Counted from the stretch's first letter, positions 52,403 through 62,063 are shown. The stretch: 64,000 nt of DNA from Turicibacter bilis (GCF_024499055.1 NZ_CP071249.1:1798001-1862000), one strand, 5' to 3'. Translations and numbers: made by a program. The notes: generated from the sequence alone by a model not told the origin.

Positions 52403-53503
52403 TTATGAGATACGTTCTTCTGTGTCTATATCAAAGATGTGCATCTGATCAAGATTCAGATAAACATCGATTGCATCTCCCATCTTTTTATCAGTTGTTC
52501 CATTAACACGTACAACAACCGTTTCTTCTTCACGTTTTACATGGATATAACTTTCTGCTCCCATTAATTCAACGACATCAACGATTCCGTTTATTTTAGT
52601 ATCTGCCTGTGTCATTGGTATTTCATCCATATGTTCTGGTCTAATTCCTAAAATAACTTCTTTTCCAATATAACCAGATTTCATTAATTTTTGGCTCATT
52701 GTTTCTGATAATAAAATTTGTTCATGTCCAATCGCAACAACTACTCCATCTTTATGCTTCATTACTGTTCCATTCATAAAGTTCATCTGTGGACTCCCAA
52801 TGAAGCTTGCTACAAATTTATTTTTAGGATAGTTATAAATATTTTGAGGGGTATCAACTTGTTGAACGACTCCTTTATTCATCACAACAATTCGTGTTCC
52901 CATTGTCATTGCTTCTGTTTGATCATGCGTCACGTAAATAAATGTTGTTCCTAACTTTTTATGTAACTTTGTAATTTCTGTCCTCATTTGTACTCGAAGT
53001 TTAGCATCTAAATTCGATAAAGGTTCATCCATTAAGAAAACTTTCGGTTGACGCACGATAGCTCGTCCTAGTGCTACCCTTTGTCGTTGCCCTCCTGATA
53101 AGGCCTTCGGTTTACGATCTAAAAGTGACTCAATATCTAAAATTTTAGCTGCTTCTTTAATCTTTGTATCAATTTCTTCTTTTGGAACTTTTCTTAATTT
53201 TAAAGCAAATGCCATATTATCATAAACTGACATATGTGGATAAAGAGCATAGTTTTGGAATACCATCGCAATATCACGATCTTTAGGTTCAACATCTGTG
53301 ACTAATTTATCGCCAATAAATAAGTCTCCCTTTGAGATTTCTTCAAGACCCGCAATCATTCTTAACGTCGTTGATTTCCCACATCCAGATGGTCCAACAA
53401 AAATAATGAATTCTTTATCTTCAATATCTAAATTAAAATTATTGACTGCTGTCACATCTCCATCATAAATTTTATAAATATTTTTTAGTGCTAAACTCGA
53501 CAT
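52403..53503 (-). CDS. ugpC: UgpC/MsmX-type sugar ABC transporter ATPase
   Basis: 366 residues. Walker A GPSGCGKST, signature LSGGQRQRVALGRA, Walker B VFLMDEPLSNLD, H-loop VTHDQTEA; the C-terminal 120 residues form the MalK-type OB domain (FVASFIGSPQMNFMNG, LGIRPEHM). It powers import with the two permeases and binding protein encoded upstream, and MsmX-like ATPases may serve several sugar systems. It is the last gene of the operon, 26 nt after the GDPD gene. A DnaA-box 9-mer lies at 53235-53243. Confidence 0.93.
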   Translation of the reverse strand: MSSLALKNIYKIYDGDVTAVNNFNLDIEDKEFIIFVGPSGCGKSTTLRMIAGLEEISKGDLFIGDKLVTDVEPKDRDIAMVFQNYALYPHMSVYDNMAFALKLRKVPKEEIDTKIKEAAKILDIESLLDRKPKALSGGQRQRVALGRAIVRQPKVFLMDEPLSNLDAKLRVQMRTEITKLHKKLGTTFIYVTHDQTEAMTMGTRIVVMNKGVVQQVDTPQNIYNYPKNKFVASFIGSPQMNFMNGTVMKHKDGVVVAIGHEQILLSETMSQKLMKSGYIGKEVILGIRPEHMDEIPMTQADTKINGIVDVVELMGAESYIHVKREEETVVVRVNGTTDKKMGDAIDVYLNLDQMHIFDIDTEERIS

Positions 53504-53529
53504 AACTCTTTATCCTCCTAGATATAGTC

Positions 53530-54255
53530 CTACATTTCTTCTTCCATAATTTCATTTAACAATGCTGGATAATCCGTAAATATTCCATCTGCTCCGGCAG
53601 CAATTAATTTTCTCATATAAATAGGTGAATTAACGGTATAAATATTCACCTCTAATTGATTCTCATGAGCTTCTTTAATTAACGCTTCTGATACTAATTT
53701 TAAATCAGGATGAATCGCATCTGCTTGTAATGATTTGGCATACTGAATCACTTGATCAATCGGTTTATGATATAAAAAACCAGTCTTAATATATGGGGCA
53801 ATTTCTTTGCATCGTTTAATTGATTTAGGATTAAAACTTGAAATTAAAATTTGATCTTGTACCTGATACGCTTTGATTAATCGAATCACATCTTCTTCAA
53901 TCCTATTATATGGAATTACATCTGTTTTTAACTCAATATTTAGTGTGACTGGATGTTTTTTCACCAGTTCTAAAACTTCTTCAAGCGTTGGAACGCGGCA
54001 CTCTTTTGAATCCTTAAATAGTTGCTTTCTACATGTTAATGCTCTTAATTCATCTAATGTCAAATCTTTTACAAGCCCTCTTGCTTGAAATGTTCGTTCA
54101 ACATCTTCATCATGAATGACAACTAATTTTCCATCTTTCGTTTTGTGGACATCTAACTCAAGTCCATTTGCACCTGCTTTAATCCCTTCCTTAAAAGCAA
54201 GCAATGTATTCTCAGGATAATCCCCACTAGCTCCTCGGTGAGCAAAATTAATCAT
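53530..54255 (-). CDS. ugpQ: Glycerophosphodiester phosphodiesterase (UgpQ-like)
   Basis: 241-residue TIM-barrel enzyme splitting glycerophosphodiesters into glycerol-3-phosphate and an alcohol. Catalytic and metal residues are seen in FAHRGASGDYPENTLLAF, LELDVHKTKDGKLVVIHDE and TLNIELK. No signal peptide, so it works inside the cell on imported diesters. It is within the ugp operon, 10 nt after the HAD gene. This is the standard companion of ugp uptake. Confidence 0.94.
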   Translation of the reverse strand: MINFAHRGASGDYPENTLLAFKEGIKAGANGLELDVHKTKDGKLVVIHDEDVERTFQARGLVKDLTLDELRALTCRKQLFKDSKECRVPTLEEVLELVKKHPVTLNIELKTDVIPYNRIEEDVIRLIKAYQVQDQILISSFNPKSIKRCKEIAPYIKTGFLYHKPIDQVIQYAKSLQADAIHPDLKLVSEALIKEAHENQLEVNIYTVNSPIYMRKLIAAGADGIFTDYPALLNEIMEEEM

Positions 54256-54265
54256 ACTGAGCCTC

Positions 54266-55051
54266 CTAAATGATATTTAAATTTTTTAACGCATTATAAA
54301 TTCCATTTTCATTAATATGATCCGTAATATAACTTGCGCGTTCTTTTAATTGATCACAGCCATTCCCCATAGCAATTGAATAATCTACCTCATTAAACAT
54401 TTCTAAATCATTAAATCCATCTCCAAAGGCGTAGTACATCATATCCTTGTTTATCTCATTTTCTTTAATATATTTAATGGCGCTCCCTTTACTACAACTC
54501 TTATTAAAGATGTCATAGCCTTCTTCTACATCAATTAATTTCACAAAACTAAATGATTCATAGCTTTCCTTCATCGCTTCAATTTCTTCGTCTTTAATGT
54601 GAGCATTAATTTGAAAGATTTCATACTCATCTATTTGATCTAAGACATTTTCTTCTAAAGCGGATAATGGCATATTATATTTCTCTGAAAAGTTTTTAAC
54701 CCATGAATCTTCAATTTTTCCCTTACTTTCGGTTAATAAATGAATACAATAAGGAATATCTTTTTCTTCAAAGTACGTTAATAATTGGCGAACTTTTGTT
54801 TTATCCATATATCGTTTATAAATGACTTCATCATTCACTGTAATTAATGATCCATTAGCGGAAATGATTGTTTTAAACATTTTATAAAACTCTTCTTGTT
54901 TCACCATAGCGAGGGATCTTCCCGTCGCTATAGCTACCTTTACATTATTATTTTTTAATTTTTCAATGGCTTTAATCGTACTCTCGCAAATGGTATTTTC
55001 TTCTCGACAAACTAATGTATTATCAACATCAAAAAAGATTGATTTATTCAT
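54266..55051 (-). CDS. HAD superfamily Cof-type phosphatase
   Basis: 261 residues. Motif I reads FFDVDNTLV (DxD), then ATGRS, the lysine of motif III near KGSAIKYIKENE, and motif IV FGDGFNDLEMF; a type IIB cap lies between residues 85 and 190. These enzymes dephosphorylate sugar phosphates or similar. Being embedded in the ugp operon, it may act on glycerol phosphate or a product of the GDPD. The start at 55051 is chosen, with GGATGGGG before it; an earlier ATG (55063) overlaps that site. Confidence 0.88.
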   Translation of the reverse strand: MNKSIFFDVDNTLVCREENTICESTIKAIEKLKNNNVKVAIATGRSLAMVKQEEFYKMFKTIISANGSLITVNDEVIYKRYMDKTKVRQLLTYFEEKDIPYCIHLLTESKGKIEDSWVKNFSEKYNMPLSALEENVLDQIDEYEIFQINAHIKDEEIEAMKESYESFSFVKLIDVEEGYDIFNKSCSKGSAIKYIKENEINKDMMYYAFGDGFNDLEMFNEVDYSIAMGNGCDQLKERASYITDHINENGIYNALKNLNII

Positions 55052-55067
55052 TGTGTGCCCCATCCTA

Positions 55068-56378
55068 TTAATTGTTCGCTTTATTATATTTGTCTAAAGC
55101 AGTATTAATTGTTTTAGCAATATTTGATACAGCATCTTGAGCAGTTAATTCATTATTTAAAACTTTTTCAATATTTTCTTCAACCGATGCACGAGCTTCT
55201 GCGAAAACTCCAAGTAATGCACCTGATTGATTGTTTAATTCACGTAATTGATCAATCGCTGTTTGGAATTCCGGATTATTAGTTAAATGTTCCACCATAC
55301 TTGGAATTTCATAAGCATCTTTTGTCACTGGGAAGTATCCTGTCGCCTGTGCCCATGTTGCTTGGCTTTCTGCACAAACCATGAACTTAATGAATTCAAA
55401 AGCAGCCTCGGCTTTTTCATCATCACCTTTATCGATTACCCACAAAGAACCTCCGCCAATTGAAACTCCACCTTTATCAGTAGTCGTTACTGATGGTAAA
55501 TAAGCTGTTCCTAATTCAAATGAATCGTCTATTTTACTCTTAATATCTGTTAAAGAGGCTGTCGAAGCAATGGTCATCGCCACTTTACCTGATGCGAATG
55601 CATCCATTACTGAGTCACCATTACGTCCGAAGTTCACCACTAATCCTGAATCAATTAGCTCTTTCCATCCTTCGATAATATTTAATGCACCATCATTAGA
55701 GTCAAACACAACCTCTGTTGCAACTCCTTCACGACCATTTCCTTCATTTGCATAATCTAATTGTTGTTTAATTAAGAATTGTTCAAAGAACCATCCGTAA
55801 ATTTGCATTGAATAGCCATAACGACCATTTGTCGCTAATTTTTCTGAGAATTCAAGAATTTCATCAAAGTTAGTTGGCGCTACTTCTTTATCTAACCCTG
55901 CCTCTTCAAATGCTGTTTTATTATAGTAAAGAATTGGTGTTGATGTATTAAATGGCATTGAATATAAATTACCATCAATCGTGTAATAATCAGCAATCGC
56001 TTCTTCTAAACCTGATACATCATAACCATCTGCATCAATTAGCTCTTGCATTGGAATCGCATATCCACTATCAATCATCCACTTTGTTCCGATATCATAG
56101 ACCTGCATAACATCTGGACCTGAATTTCCAAGTGCCGAACTTTTTAATTTGTTAATCGCATCATCATATGCCCCCTGATACTCTGCAACAACTTTAATGC
56201 CTTCTTGAGAGCTATTAAATTCTTCTACTAAAGAAGCAATGGCCTCTCCACCTTTTCCACCCATTGAGTGCCAAAACGTTAATTCTGTTACGTCACCTGT
56301 TGCTTGATTTCCACTACTACATCCAACTAATAAAGATGTTCCTAAAACCCCTGCTAATGATAATAAATTTCTTTTCAT
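55068..56378 (-). CDS. ugpB: Extracellular solute-binding lipoprotein (UgpB-like)
   Basis: 436-residue binding protein of the family 1 solute-binding group. Lipoprotein signal (LLSLAGVLGTSLLVGCSSG; lipobox LVGC) followed by ELTFWHSMGGKGGEAIASLV, GNSGPDVMQVYDIG and the typical hinge-side stretch ATNGRYGYSMQIYGWFFEQF. The match to UgpB proteins and the GDPD in the operon point to glycerol-3-phosphate or glycerophosphodiesters as the ligand. RBS AGGAGGA precedes the start. Confidence 0.9.
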   Translation of the reverse strand: MKRNLLSLAGVLGTSLLVGCSSGNQATGDVTELTFWHSMGGKGGEAIASLVEEFNSSQEGIKVVAEYQGAYDDAINKLKSSALGNSGPDVMQVYDIGTKWMIDSGYAIPMQELIDADGYDVSGLEEAIADYYTIDGNLYSMPFNTSTPILYYNKTAFEEAGLDKEVAPTNFDEILEFSEKLATNGRYGYSMQIYGWFFEQFLIKQQLDYANEGNGREGVATEVVFDSNDGALNIIEGWKELIDSGLVVNFGRNGDSVMDAFASGKVAMTIASTASLTDIKSKIDDSFELGTAYLPSVTTTDKGGVSIGGGSLWVIDKGDDEKAEAAFEFIKFMVCAESQATWAQATGYFPVTKDAYEIPSMVEHLTNNPEFQTAIDQLRELNNQSGALLGVFAEARASVEENIEKVLNNELTAQDAVSNIAKTINTALDKYNKANN

Positions 56379-56398
56379 CCTCTTTTTCCTCCTATTTT

Positions 56399-57223
56399 TT
56401 ATCCTTTTACTGACCCTGCTGTCATCCCTGCTACTAATGACTTTTGACCAATGATAAACACTAAAATTGATGGGATTAAGATTAAAATAGCCCCTGCTAA
56501 GACAACCCCATAATTACTTCCTTCAGCGAATTGTAACATACTAATCCCAATTTGAACCGTGCGATTATTTCCATTATTAATCGTTAATAATGGCCATAAA
56601 TATTGATTCCATGTTCCAATAAACGTATAAATTGATAAAGAAGCAATTGCTGGTTTAGAAATTGGTAATAAGATATTCATTAAGAATTTTAAATTTGTAC
56701 AACCATCAATCTTCGCAGCTTCTAATAATTCCTTAGGGATGGTTAGATAAAACTGACGAATTAAGAATATCCCCATCGCTGATGTTAAGAACGGAACAAT
56801 CAAAACGTGTAAGCTATCCGTCCATCCCCAAGAACTTACTGTTAAAAAGTTTGAAATAATCGTTGTTTCTGCCGGAATCATCATGGTCGATAACACCAAT
56901 AAAAATAGTAATTTCTTATATTTAAAATCATAAAATGCAAAAGCGTAAGCAGCTAAGCTTGAGGTAATCACCTGACCTATTGTTACAAAAATCGAAACAA
57001 TAAAACTATTTATAATAAATCGAAATAATGGAACTGCGCTTAATGCCTCTTTATAATTATCTAAATTAAAATGACTTGGAAATAACTTAGGTGGATATTG
57101 AGAAATCTCACCTTGAGACATAAAACTTAATGATAAAGCATATAAAAGCGGTGAAATAATAAGTAAGCCCACGATAATATTAACAATGGTTAAAATAACT
57201 CGATTTCTTTTAGATGTTTTCAT
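56399..57223 (-). CDS. ugpE: Sugar ABC transporter permease (UgpE-like)
   Basis: 274 residues, six helices, MalG-type. The EAA loop that couples to the ATPase is EAAKIDGCTNLKFLMNILLP. Its start overlaps the stop of ugpA by one base. It forms the membrane channel with UgpA. Confidence 0.92.
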   Translation of the reverse strand: MKTSKRNRVILTIVNIIVGLLIISPLLYALSLSFMSQGEISQYPPKLFPSHFNLDNYKEALSAVPLFRFIINSFIVSIFVTIGQVITSSLAAYAFAFYDFKYKKLLFLLVLSTMMIPAETTIISNFLTVSSWGWTDSLHVLIVPFLTSAMGIFLIRQFYLTIPKELLEAAKIDGCTNLKFLMNILLPISKPAIASLSIYTFIGTWNQYLWPLLTINNGNNRTVQIGISMLQFAEGSNYGVVLAGAILILIPSILVFIIGQKSLVAGMTAGSVKG

Positions 57224-58155
57224 TATTGATAATGGACTCCTTTCTTCTCAAATTTAAATTGTAATAATGTCACAATCATCATGATGACAAATAAAACAAG
57301 AGCTTGTGTACAAGCTGTTTCAAATCGTCCATTGAAGAAAGCTTCACGATAAATTGAGTGAACGAGTACATTCGTTGAATCTCCAGGTCCACCTTGTGTT
57401 AATAATTTGATTTGACCAAATGCTTGGAAAGCATTAATTAAATTCATAAAAATGACTAAGAACATTTGGGGTGAGACCATCGGAATGATAATATTTTTTA
57501 ATTTATGAAAGAAATTCGCTCCATCAATCGCTGAACTTTCTAATAACTCAGTTGGAATATTGCGAAGTCCTGTCGTTAAAAAGATAAAATTAAGACCTAG
57601 ATTTAACCAAGTGGTTACAACAGCTACAGAGATTAACGCATATCTAGGATCAGTTAACCATCCAATTTCTTGACCTAATACGAAGTTTAAAACTCCATTC
57701 GTTGGATGAAAAATCATTGTCCAAATAGCTGCTGCTGGTGCTGATGCAATGGCCATAGGTAACGAGAACATTAATTCATAGATTCTATTTCCTTTTAATT
57801 TGTTATTAGCTAATAGGGCTAAGACGAAACCAATGATCACTGATGGTGTAGCGACTAAAAAAACAAACTTAAATGTCACAATAATTGAGCTATAAAATTC
57901 GGGCGATTGAAATAACTCAATAAAATTTTCTAATCCTACAAATGATTTAATTTCTCCTCTTAAATTCGTTTGAGATAAACTCAAAATAATCGTTTTAACA
58001 AATGGATAAAATACGAAAACCATAAAGACTGCAAAAGCGGGGGTTAAATAAAGAAATGGCTCCACTTTGCTTATTAACTTTACTTTTTTCTTTTTACTCA
58101 CTTGTTCCTTGTCTACAAACTTTATTTTTGTAGAAATCATAGATTGTTGTTCCAT
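57223..58155 (-). CDS. ugpA: Sugar ABC transporter permease (UgpA-like)
   Basis: 310 residues, six helices, MalF-type, with EAA loop ESSAIDGANFFHKLKNIIIP and NGVLNFVLGQEIGW after the fourth helix. The ATG at 58155 is used because TAGGAGGAG lies 6 nt upstream; an earlier ATG overlaps this RBS. It is the first gene of the operon ugpA-ugpE-ugpB-HAD-GDPD-ugpC, all within short distances. Confidence 0.92.
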   Translation of the reverse strand: MEQQSMISTKIKFVDKEQVSKKKKVKLISKVEPFLYLTPAFAVFMVFVFYPFVKTIILSLSQTNLRGEIKSFVGLENFIELFQSPEFYSSIIVTFKFVFLVATPSVIIGFVLALLANNKLKGNRIYELMFSLPMAIASAPAAAIWTMIFHPTNGVLNFVLGQEIGWLTDPRYALISVAVVTTWLNLGLNFIFLTTGLRNIPTELLESSAIDGANFFHKLKNIIIPMVSPQMFLVIFMNLINAFQAFGQIKLLTQGGPGDSTNVLVHSIYREAFFNGRFETACTQALVLFVIMMIVTLLQFKFEKKGVHYQ

Positions 58156-58230
58156 GTGGGCTCCTCCTAAATACAATTCGAACTACAAGGTCAACTATAG
58201 CATCCTTATTTTAAGCGATAATGAATTTAC

Positions 58231-58297
58231 TGTTAAAAATTGTTAATAAATCGTGTTTATTGTTAATATTCGGATAAAAATATTAATTCACCGTTAA
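58231..58297 (-). promoter_or_regulatory. TTAACA direct repeats upstream of the ugp operon (Pho-box-like)
   Basis: On the minus strand TTAACA occurs exactly at 58236-58231, 58246-58241 and 58266-58261, i.e. at 10 and 20 bp steps, with a near copy TTAACG at 58297-58292. PhoP boxes of Bacillus are TT(A/C/T)ACA repeats with 4-6 bp between. Phosphate control of ugp is well known in other bacteria. The binding protein is not proven here. Confidence 0.45.
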
Positions 58298-58312
58298 AAT
58301 TATTAGAAAAGC

Positions 58313-58350
58313 ATAAAAAGAGAGACTATATTTATTGATAAGTCTCTCAA
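58313..58350 (-). terminator. Terminator-like hairpin far upstream of ugpA
   Basis: GAGAGACT and AGTCTCTC pair across a 13-nt loop; on the minus strand CTTTTTATG follows. There is no minus-strand gene upstream, so it may end a small unannotated transcript or read-through from the other strand. Confidence 0.45.
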
Positions 58351-58491
58351 ATTAATTGCTATGATTTCTTCTTTCATTAAATTTTAAATCATCAATTCTT
58401 TATAAATATTCCATATTTATTATAAAAATTAATTTTCTGGCAAATAATAAAAATAATTGAATATTTTATGATAAATGAAAGGATGGAGTTA

Positions 58492-59673
58492 ATGGCATTC
58501 GATAAAATTATTCTTAAAAACTTACTTAAAAACTTCAATAGCGTCCCCTTCACTGTTCAATTTTGGGATGATGAGTTTTTTACAATTGGTGAGGGAGCAC
58601 CAGTCTTTAAAGTTTTTATTCGTGAACCAATTAATCAAAAAGATCTATTAACAAGTACCTCTTTAGCCCTTGGTGAAGCCTATATGGATAAAAAAATTGA
58701 GATTGAAGGTGATCTTTATACAGCACTAGATGCCATCTTAAGGCATATTGATCACTTCACAACCGATTTTAAGGCACTTCCTAAACTATTTCATAATAGT
58801 ACAGCGAAAGCTAAGCAAAAAGAAGAGGTTTCCTCACACTATGATATTGGAAATGATTTCTATAAACTCTGGCTCGATGATACACTTTGTTACTCATGTG
58901 CTTATTTCAAACACGAAAATGAATCATTGCATCAAGCACAACTTAATAAAATTGATCATCTTCTTGCTAAGCTTCAATTAAAAGAAGGTGAATCCCTACT
59001 CGATATCGGTTGCGGTTGGGGATGTCTTTTAATTACAGCAGCCAAAAAATATAAAGTTAAAGGTGTTGGAATTACGCTGAGCCAAGAGCAATTCGATGAA
59101 TTCTCTAAACGTATTAAAAACGAACAACTTGAGGATTACTTAACAGTCAAATTAATGGATTATCGCGATCTTGAACATTCTAATTTACAATTTGATAAAG
59201 TCGTTAGTGTTGGGATGCTTGAGCATGTCGGACGTACAAATTACGATCTATTCTTAAAAAATGTCAATGCCGTTTTAAAACCAGAAGGGATTTTCGTTCT
59301 TCACTACATTAGTGGCGTTAAAGAAGGTGAGGGAGATGCATGGATTCGAAAATATATCTTCCCTGGTGGAACCATCCCTTCTTTACGGGAAATCATCTCT
59401 TTGTCTGCTAACTATAACTTCCATGTCATAGATGTTGAAAACTTACGTCCTCACTATCGCATGACACTTCTTCATTGGTACAAAAACTTCGAAGACCATA
59501 TTTATGAAATTAGCAAAAAATTCGATGAACGCTTTATTCGAATGTGGCGAATGTACTTATGCTCTTGTGCGGCATCATTTAATAATGGTGTCATTGATCT
59601 TCACCAAATTGTGTTCACTAAAGGAGTAAATAATCATCTTCCACTCACACGCGATTACTTATATGAGAAGTAA
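58492..59673 (+). CDS. cfa: Cyclopropane-fatty-acyl-phospholipid synthase
   Basis: 393-residue SAM-dependent enzyme that adds a methylene bridge to unsaturated acyl chains of membrane lipids. The C-terminal Rossmann domain has LLDIGCGWGCLL (about 170-181) for SAM, and HYDIGNDFYKLWLDDTLCYS is the signature of the family; VSVGMLEHVG and the carbonate-site residues near it are present. The N-terminal 100 residues are the lipid-binding domain (VFIREPINQKDLLTSTSLALGEAYMDKKIE compressed). The ATG at 58492 follows GGATGGAG; earlier starts overlap it. Confidence 0.95.
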   Translation: MAFDKIILKNLLKNFNSVPFTVQFWDDEFFTIGEGAPVFKVFIREPINQKDLLTSTSLALGEAYMDKKIEIEGDLYTALDAILRHIDHFTTDFKALPKLFHNSTAKAKQKEEVSSHYDIGNDFYKLWLDDTLCYSCAYFKHENESLHQAQLNKIDHLLAKLQLKEGESLLDIGCGWGCLLITAAKKYKVKGVGITLSQEQFDEFSKRIKNEQLEDYLTVKLMDYRDLEHSNLQFDKVVSVGMLEHVGRTNYDLFLKNVNAVLKPEGIFVLHYISGVKEGEGDAWIRKYIFPGGTIPSLREIISLSANYNFHVIDVENLRPHYRMTLLHWYKNFEDHIYEISKKFDERFIRMWRMYLCSCAASFNNGVIDLHQIVFTKGVNNHLPLTRDYLYEK

Positions 59674-59685
59674 TCTTATAAATAA

Positions 59686-59717
59686 GAAAAGCGAGAACTC
59701 AAAGAGTCTCGCTTTTG
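59686..59717. terminator. Bidirectional terminator
   Basis: AAAAGCGAGA and TCTCGCTTTT with inner CTC/GAG pairs, between cfa and the convergent xpt. Confidence 0.9.
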
Positions 59718-59720
59718 CTT

Positions 59721-60296
59721 TTATTCTTCTATAAATTCAATGATTCCTTCACCTAATTTACTTACACGTGCTAGGGAATACACGTCATATCCTTTATCGA
59801 TTAATAATTGACGTCCTGGTTGGAATGATTTTTCAATAACAATTCCAATTCCCGCTACTTTTGCTCCTGCTTCTTCAACTAAGCGAATCGCACCTAAAGC
59901 CGCTTCACCATTGGCTAAGAAATCATCAATAATTAAAATATGATCATCTTCTGAGATGTATTTCTTAGATAATGTTAATTCATAATCTGTTGCTTTTGTA
60001 AAGGAATGAACAGTTGTTTGATACACGTCACCTTTTAAAATTTTAGATGCTTGTTTTTTTAATGTCACCATCGGTAAGTTCATTTGCATTGCTGTCATAA
60101 CCGTCGGTGCAATTCCAGAACTTTCAATCGTAAAGATTTTAGTCACTCCATGATTTTCGAAATATTTCTTAAACTCAGTTCCGATGTTATACATTAAATG
60201 AGCATCAACCCCATGATTTAAAAAAGAATCTACCTTTAGAACTGTCTCATTTAATGCCATTCCATCATTTAAAATTCGTTGTTTTAAAGCTTCCAC
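59721..60296 (-). CDS. xpt: Xanthine phosphoribosyltransferase
   Basis: 191 residues, converts xanthine and PRPP to XMP. The PRPP loop is [19 protein letters not shown], and [15 protein letters not shown] is typical of the Xpt group; length is standard. The start is GTG at 60294-60296, directly after the TAG of pbuX with GAGG 7 nt upstream, so translation is coupled to pbuX. Both genes lie under the purine riboswitch. Confidence 0.96.
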   Translation of the reverse strand: MEALKQRILNDGMALNETVLKVDSFLNHGVDAHLMYNIGTEFKKYFENHGVTKIFTIESSGIAPTVMTAMQMNLPMVTLKKQASKILKGDVYQTTVHSFTKATDYELTLSKKYISEDDHILIIDDFLANGEAALGAIRLVEEAGAKVAGIGIVIEKSFQPGRQLLIDKGYDVYSLARVSKLGEGIIEFIEE

Positions 60297-61652
60297 CTAA
60301 GCAACCTCCACTTTTTTTAACTTTTCTGCACTCACTTGAGTCTCTTTTAATACTAAATTTAAAACTAATGCAACAATCGTTCCTGTTGAAATTCCTGATG
60401 AAAAAATCATTTGTAACGCTTCAGGTAATCCCGAAATAAACTCTGGGCGGAACGTTACACCTAAACCTAATGCCATTGAAGTTGCAATAATTAAAAGATT
60501 ACGGTCTGTTAACTCAACACGACTTAATGTCTTAATTCCAGCTGCAGCCACCATACCAAACATCACAAGTCCAACCCCGCCTAAAACAGGTTGTGGAATT
60601 CCATTAATGACACCTGCTAACTTAGGGAATAGCCCTAAACAAACAAGTAAAATACCTGCCATTACTGCTACATGCTTACTTGCAACTTTCGTTAAAGAAA
60701 TTAAACCAACATTTTGGCTAAATGATGTATTAGAGAATGACCCTACTAATCCACCACAAATACTACCAAAACCATCAGCTAAAATTCCAGCCCCAATTTT
60801 TTTATCTGTCATTTCAACATCAGATGTTTCTCCAATGGCTTTTAAACATCCGACTGTTTCAATCGTCGTTACGAAATAAGCAGGAATAAATGCTAAAACA
60901 GCCTTCCAATCAAAAATGATTCCATACTCCAAAATGTTAGGAATCGTAAACCAACTTGCCTCTGTTACTGCTGTAAAGTCAACCATCCCAAATGGAATAC
61001 AAACCACATAACCAACAATCATCCCAATTAAGATAGAAGCACTACTAATCATTCCTTTACCATAACGATTTAATAATAGTGTAACAACTAAAACTAACAT
61101 CGCAATAGAGATATTTAATAAACTTCCATAATCAGCTGAACCCGTTCCACCAGCTGCCCAGTCAATAGACACGGGTAATAACGTTAATCCAATTAAACAA
61201 ACTACTGTTCCTGTTACAATTGGTGGGAATAACTTCATTAACGGTTTAATAAAGAAACTTAAAATAATTTCAAATAATGAACCTAAAATCGTTGCTCCAA
61301 CAATACCAGCCATTCCTAACGTTGATCCTACTGAAATCGCAGGAGACACAAACGTAAAATCTGTTCCCATAATACAAGCCACGCGAGCCCCAACAGGCCC
61401 TACTCCATAAGCTTGAATAATAGTTGCTAGACCGGCTGCTAAAATTGAAGCACTAATTAGTGACGTGGTCATGGCACTATCAAATCCTAATGCTCCTGAA
61501 ATAACAAGTGGGACGACGACAATTCCTGAAAAAGCTGCAAAAATATGTTGCAATCCAAATAAAACTTTCTTTCCAACCGTCGGATTATCATCGACTCCAT
61601 AAATTAAATTTGTTTGACTCCCAATTTGTTCTTTGTTACTCATCTTCATCAT
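60297..61652 (-). CDS. pbuX: Xanthine permease (NCS2 family)
   Basis: 451-residue NCS2 (nucleobase-ascorbate) carrier, about 14 helices, importing xanthine with protons. Marks are NPTVGKKVLFGLQHIFAAFS (signature opening), GTDFTFVSPAISVGSTLGM, and SFSNTSFSQNVGLISLTKVAS, the last of which includes the NCS2 substrate-site region. Two ATGs follow the RBS AAAGGAGTG; the second (61649) is better spaced. The order pbuX-xpt is the reverse of Bacillus subtilis. Confidence 0.95.
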   Translation of the reverse strand: MMKMSNKEQIGSQTNLIYGVDDNPTVGKKVLFGLQHIFAAFSGIVVVPLVISGALGFDSAMTTSLISASILAAGLATIIQAYGVGPVGARVACIMGTDFTFVSPAISVGSTLGMAGIVGATILGSLFEIILSFFIKPLMKLFPPIVTGTVVCLIGLTLLPVSIDWAAGGTGSADYGSLLNISIAMLVLVVTLLLNRYGKGMISSASILIGMIVGYVVCIPFGMVDFTAVTEASWFTIPNILEYGIIFDWKAVLAFIPAYFVTTIETVGCLKAIGETSDVEMTDKKIGAGILADGFGSICGGLVGSFSNTSFSQNVGLISLTKVASKHVAVMAGILLVCLGLFPKLAGVINGIPQPVLGGVGLVMFGMVAAAGIKTLSRVELTDRNLLIIATSMALGLGVTFRPEFISGLPEALQMIFSSGISTGTIVALVLNLVLKETQVSAEKLKKVEVA

Positions 61653-61709
61653 ACACTCCTTTTTCTAATAGAAACAGAGAAATAGTCTACATTATGAAAA
61701 ATTATCCTC

Positions 61710-61772
61710 AGTTCCTAGGCCTTTTTTAATTCAAGGCTAACTATAGTCCAGATAAAATTTATCTGGACTTAC
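61710..61772 (+). repeat. Head-module-tail repeat, locus C (no module)
   Basis: AGGCC/GGCT-type arm followed by AACTATAGTCCAGATAAAAT and TTATCTGGACTTA: the GTCCAG...CTGGAC tail hairpin of loci A and B without the hairpin modules. It lies between the riboswitch terminator and pbuX, inside the pbuX-xpt leader. Confidence 0.65.
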
Positions 61773-61798
61773 CTACTTATGGCCAAGTAGTTATAAAA

Positions 61799-61832
61799 AA
61801 AGCAGCACCCCATTTTAAAACGAGGTGCTGCG
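61799..61832 (-). terminator. Expression-platform terminator of the purine riboswitch
   Basis: On the minus strand CAGCACCTCGTTTTAAAATG then GGGTGCTGC and a T-run. The CACCTCG arm overlaps in meaning with the ACGAGG of the aptamer P1, which gives the competing fold. Confidence 0.85.
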
Positions 61833-61880
61833 CGAATAGATATATAATAAAAAATTATATATCAAAAAATCATCCAACAA

Positions 61881-61952
61881 CGCCTCGTAGTCCGCACTTT
61901 TACGGTTTGCAGGTAGAAACGCCCAGTCCATATTACCAGGTATATACGAGTC
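61881..61952 (-). promoter_or_regulatory. Purine riboswitch, guanine class
   Basis: On the minus strand: P1 CTCGTA...TACGAG, P2 CCTGGT/ACTGGG with loop AATATGG, junction CGTTTCTACC, P3 loop ACCGTAAAAG, then GGACTACGA. The base that decides specificity (xpt C74 position) is C in GGACTACGA, so it should bind guanine, hypoxanthine or xanthine and not adenine. With the terminator below it acts as an off switch for pbuX-xpt. Confidence 0.95.
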
Positions 61953-62063
61953 TATATTCATTTTTACCACTTTATTATATTATGTTGTTCTTAAAATTAC
62001 AATGAATTTCCATATTTATTAATTTTTTTTGTAAATAGCTATCTCAATTTTCATAGAAAAATG

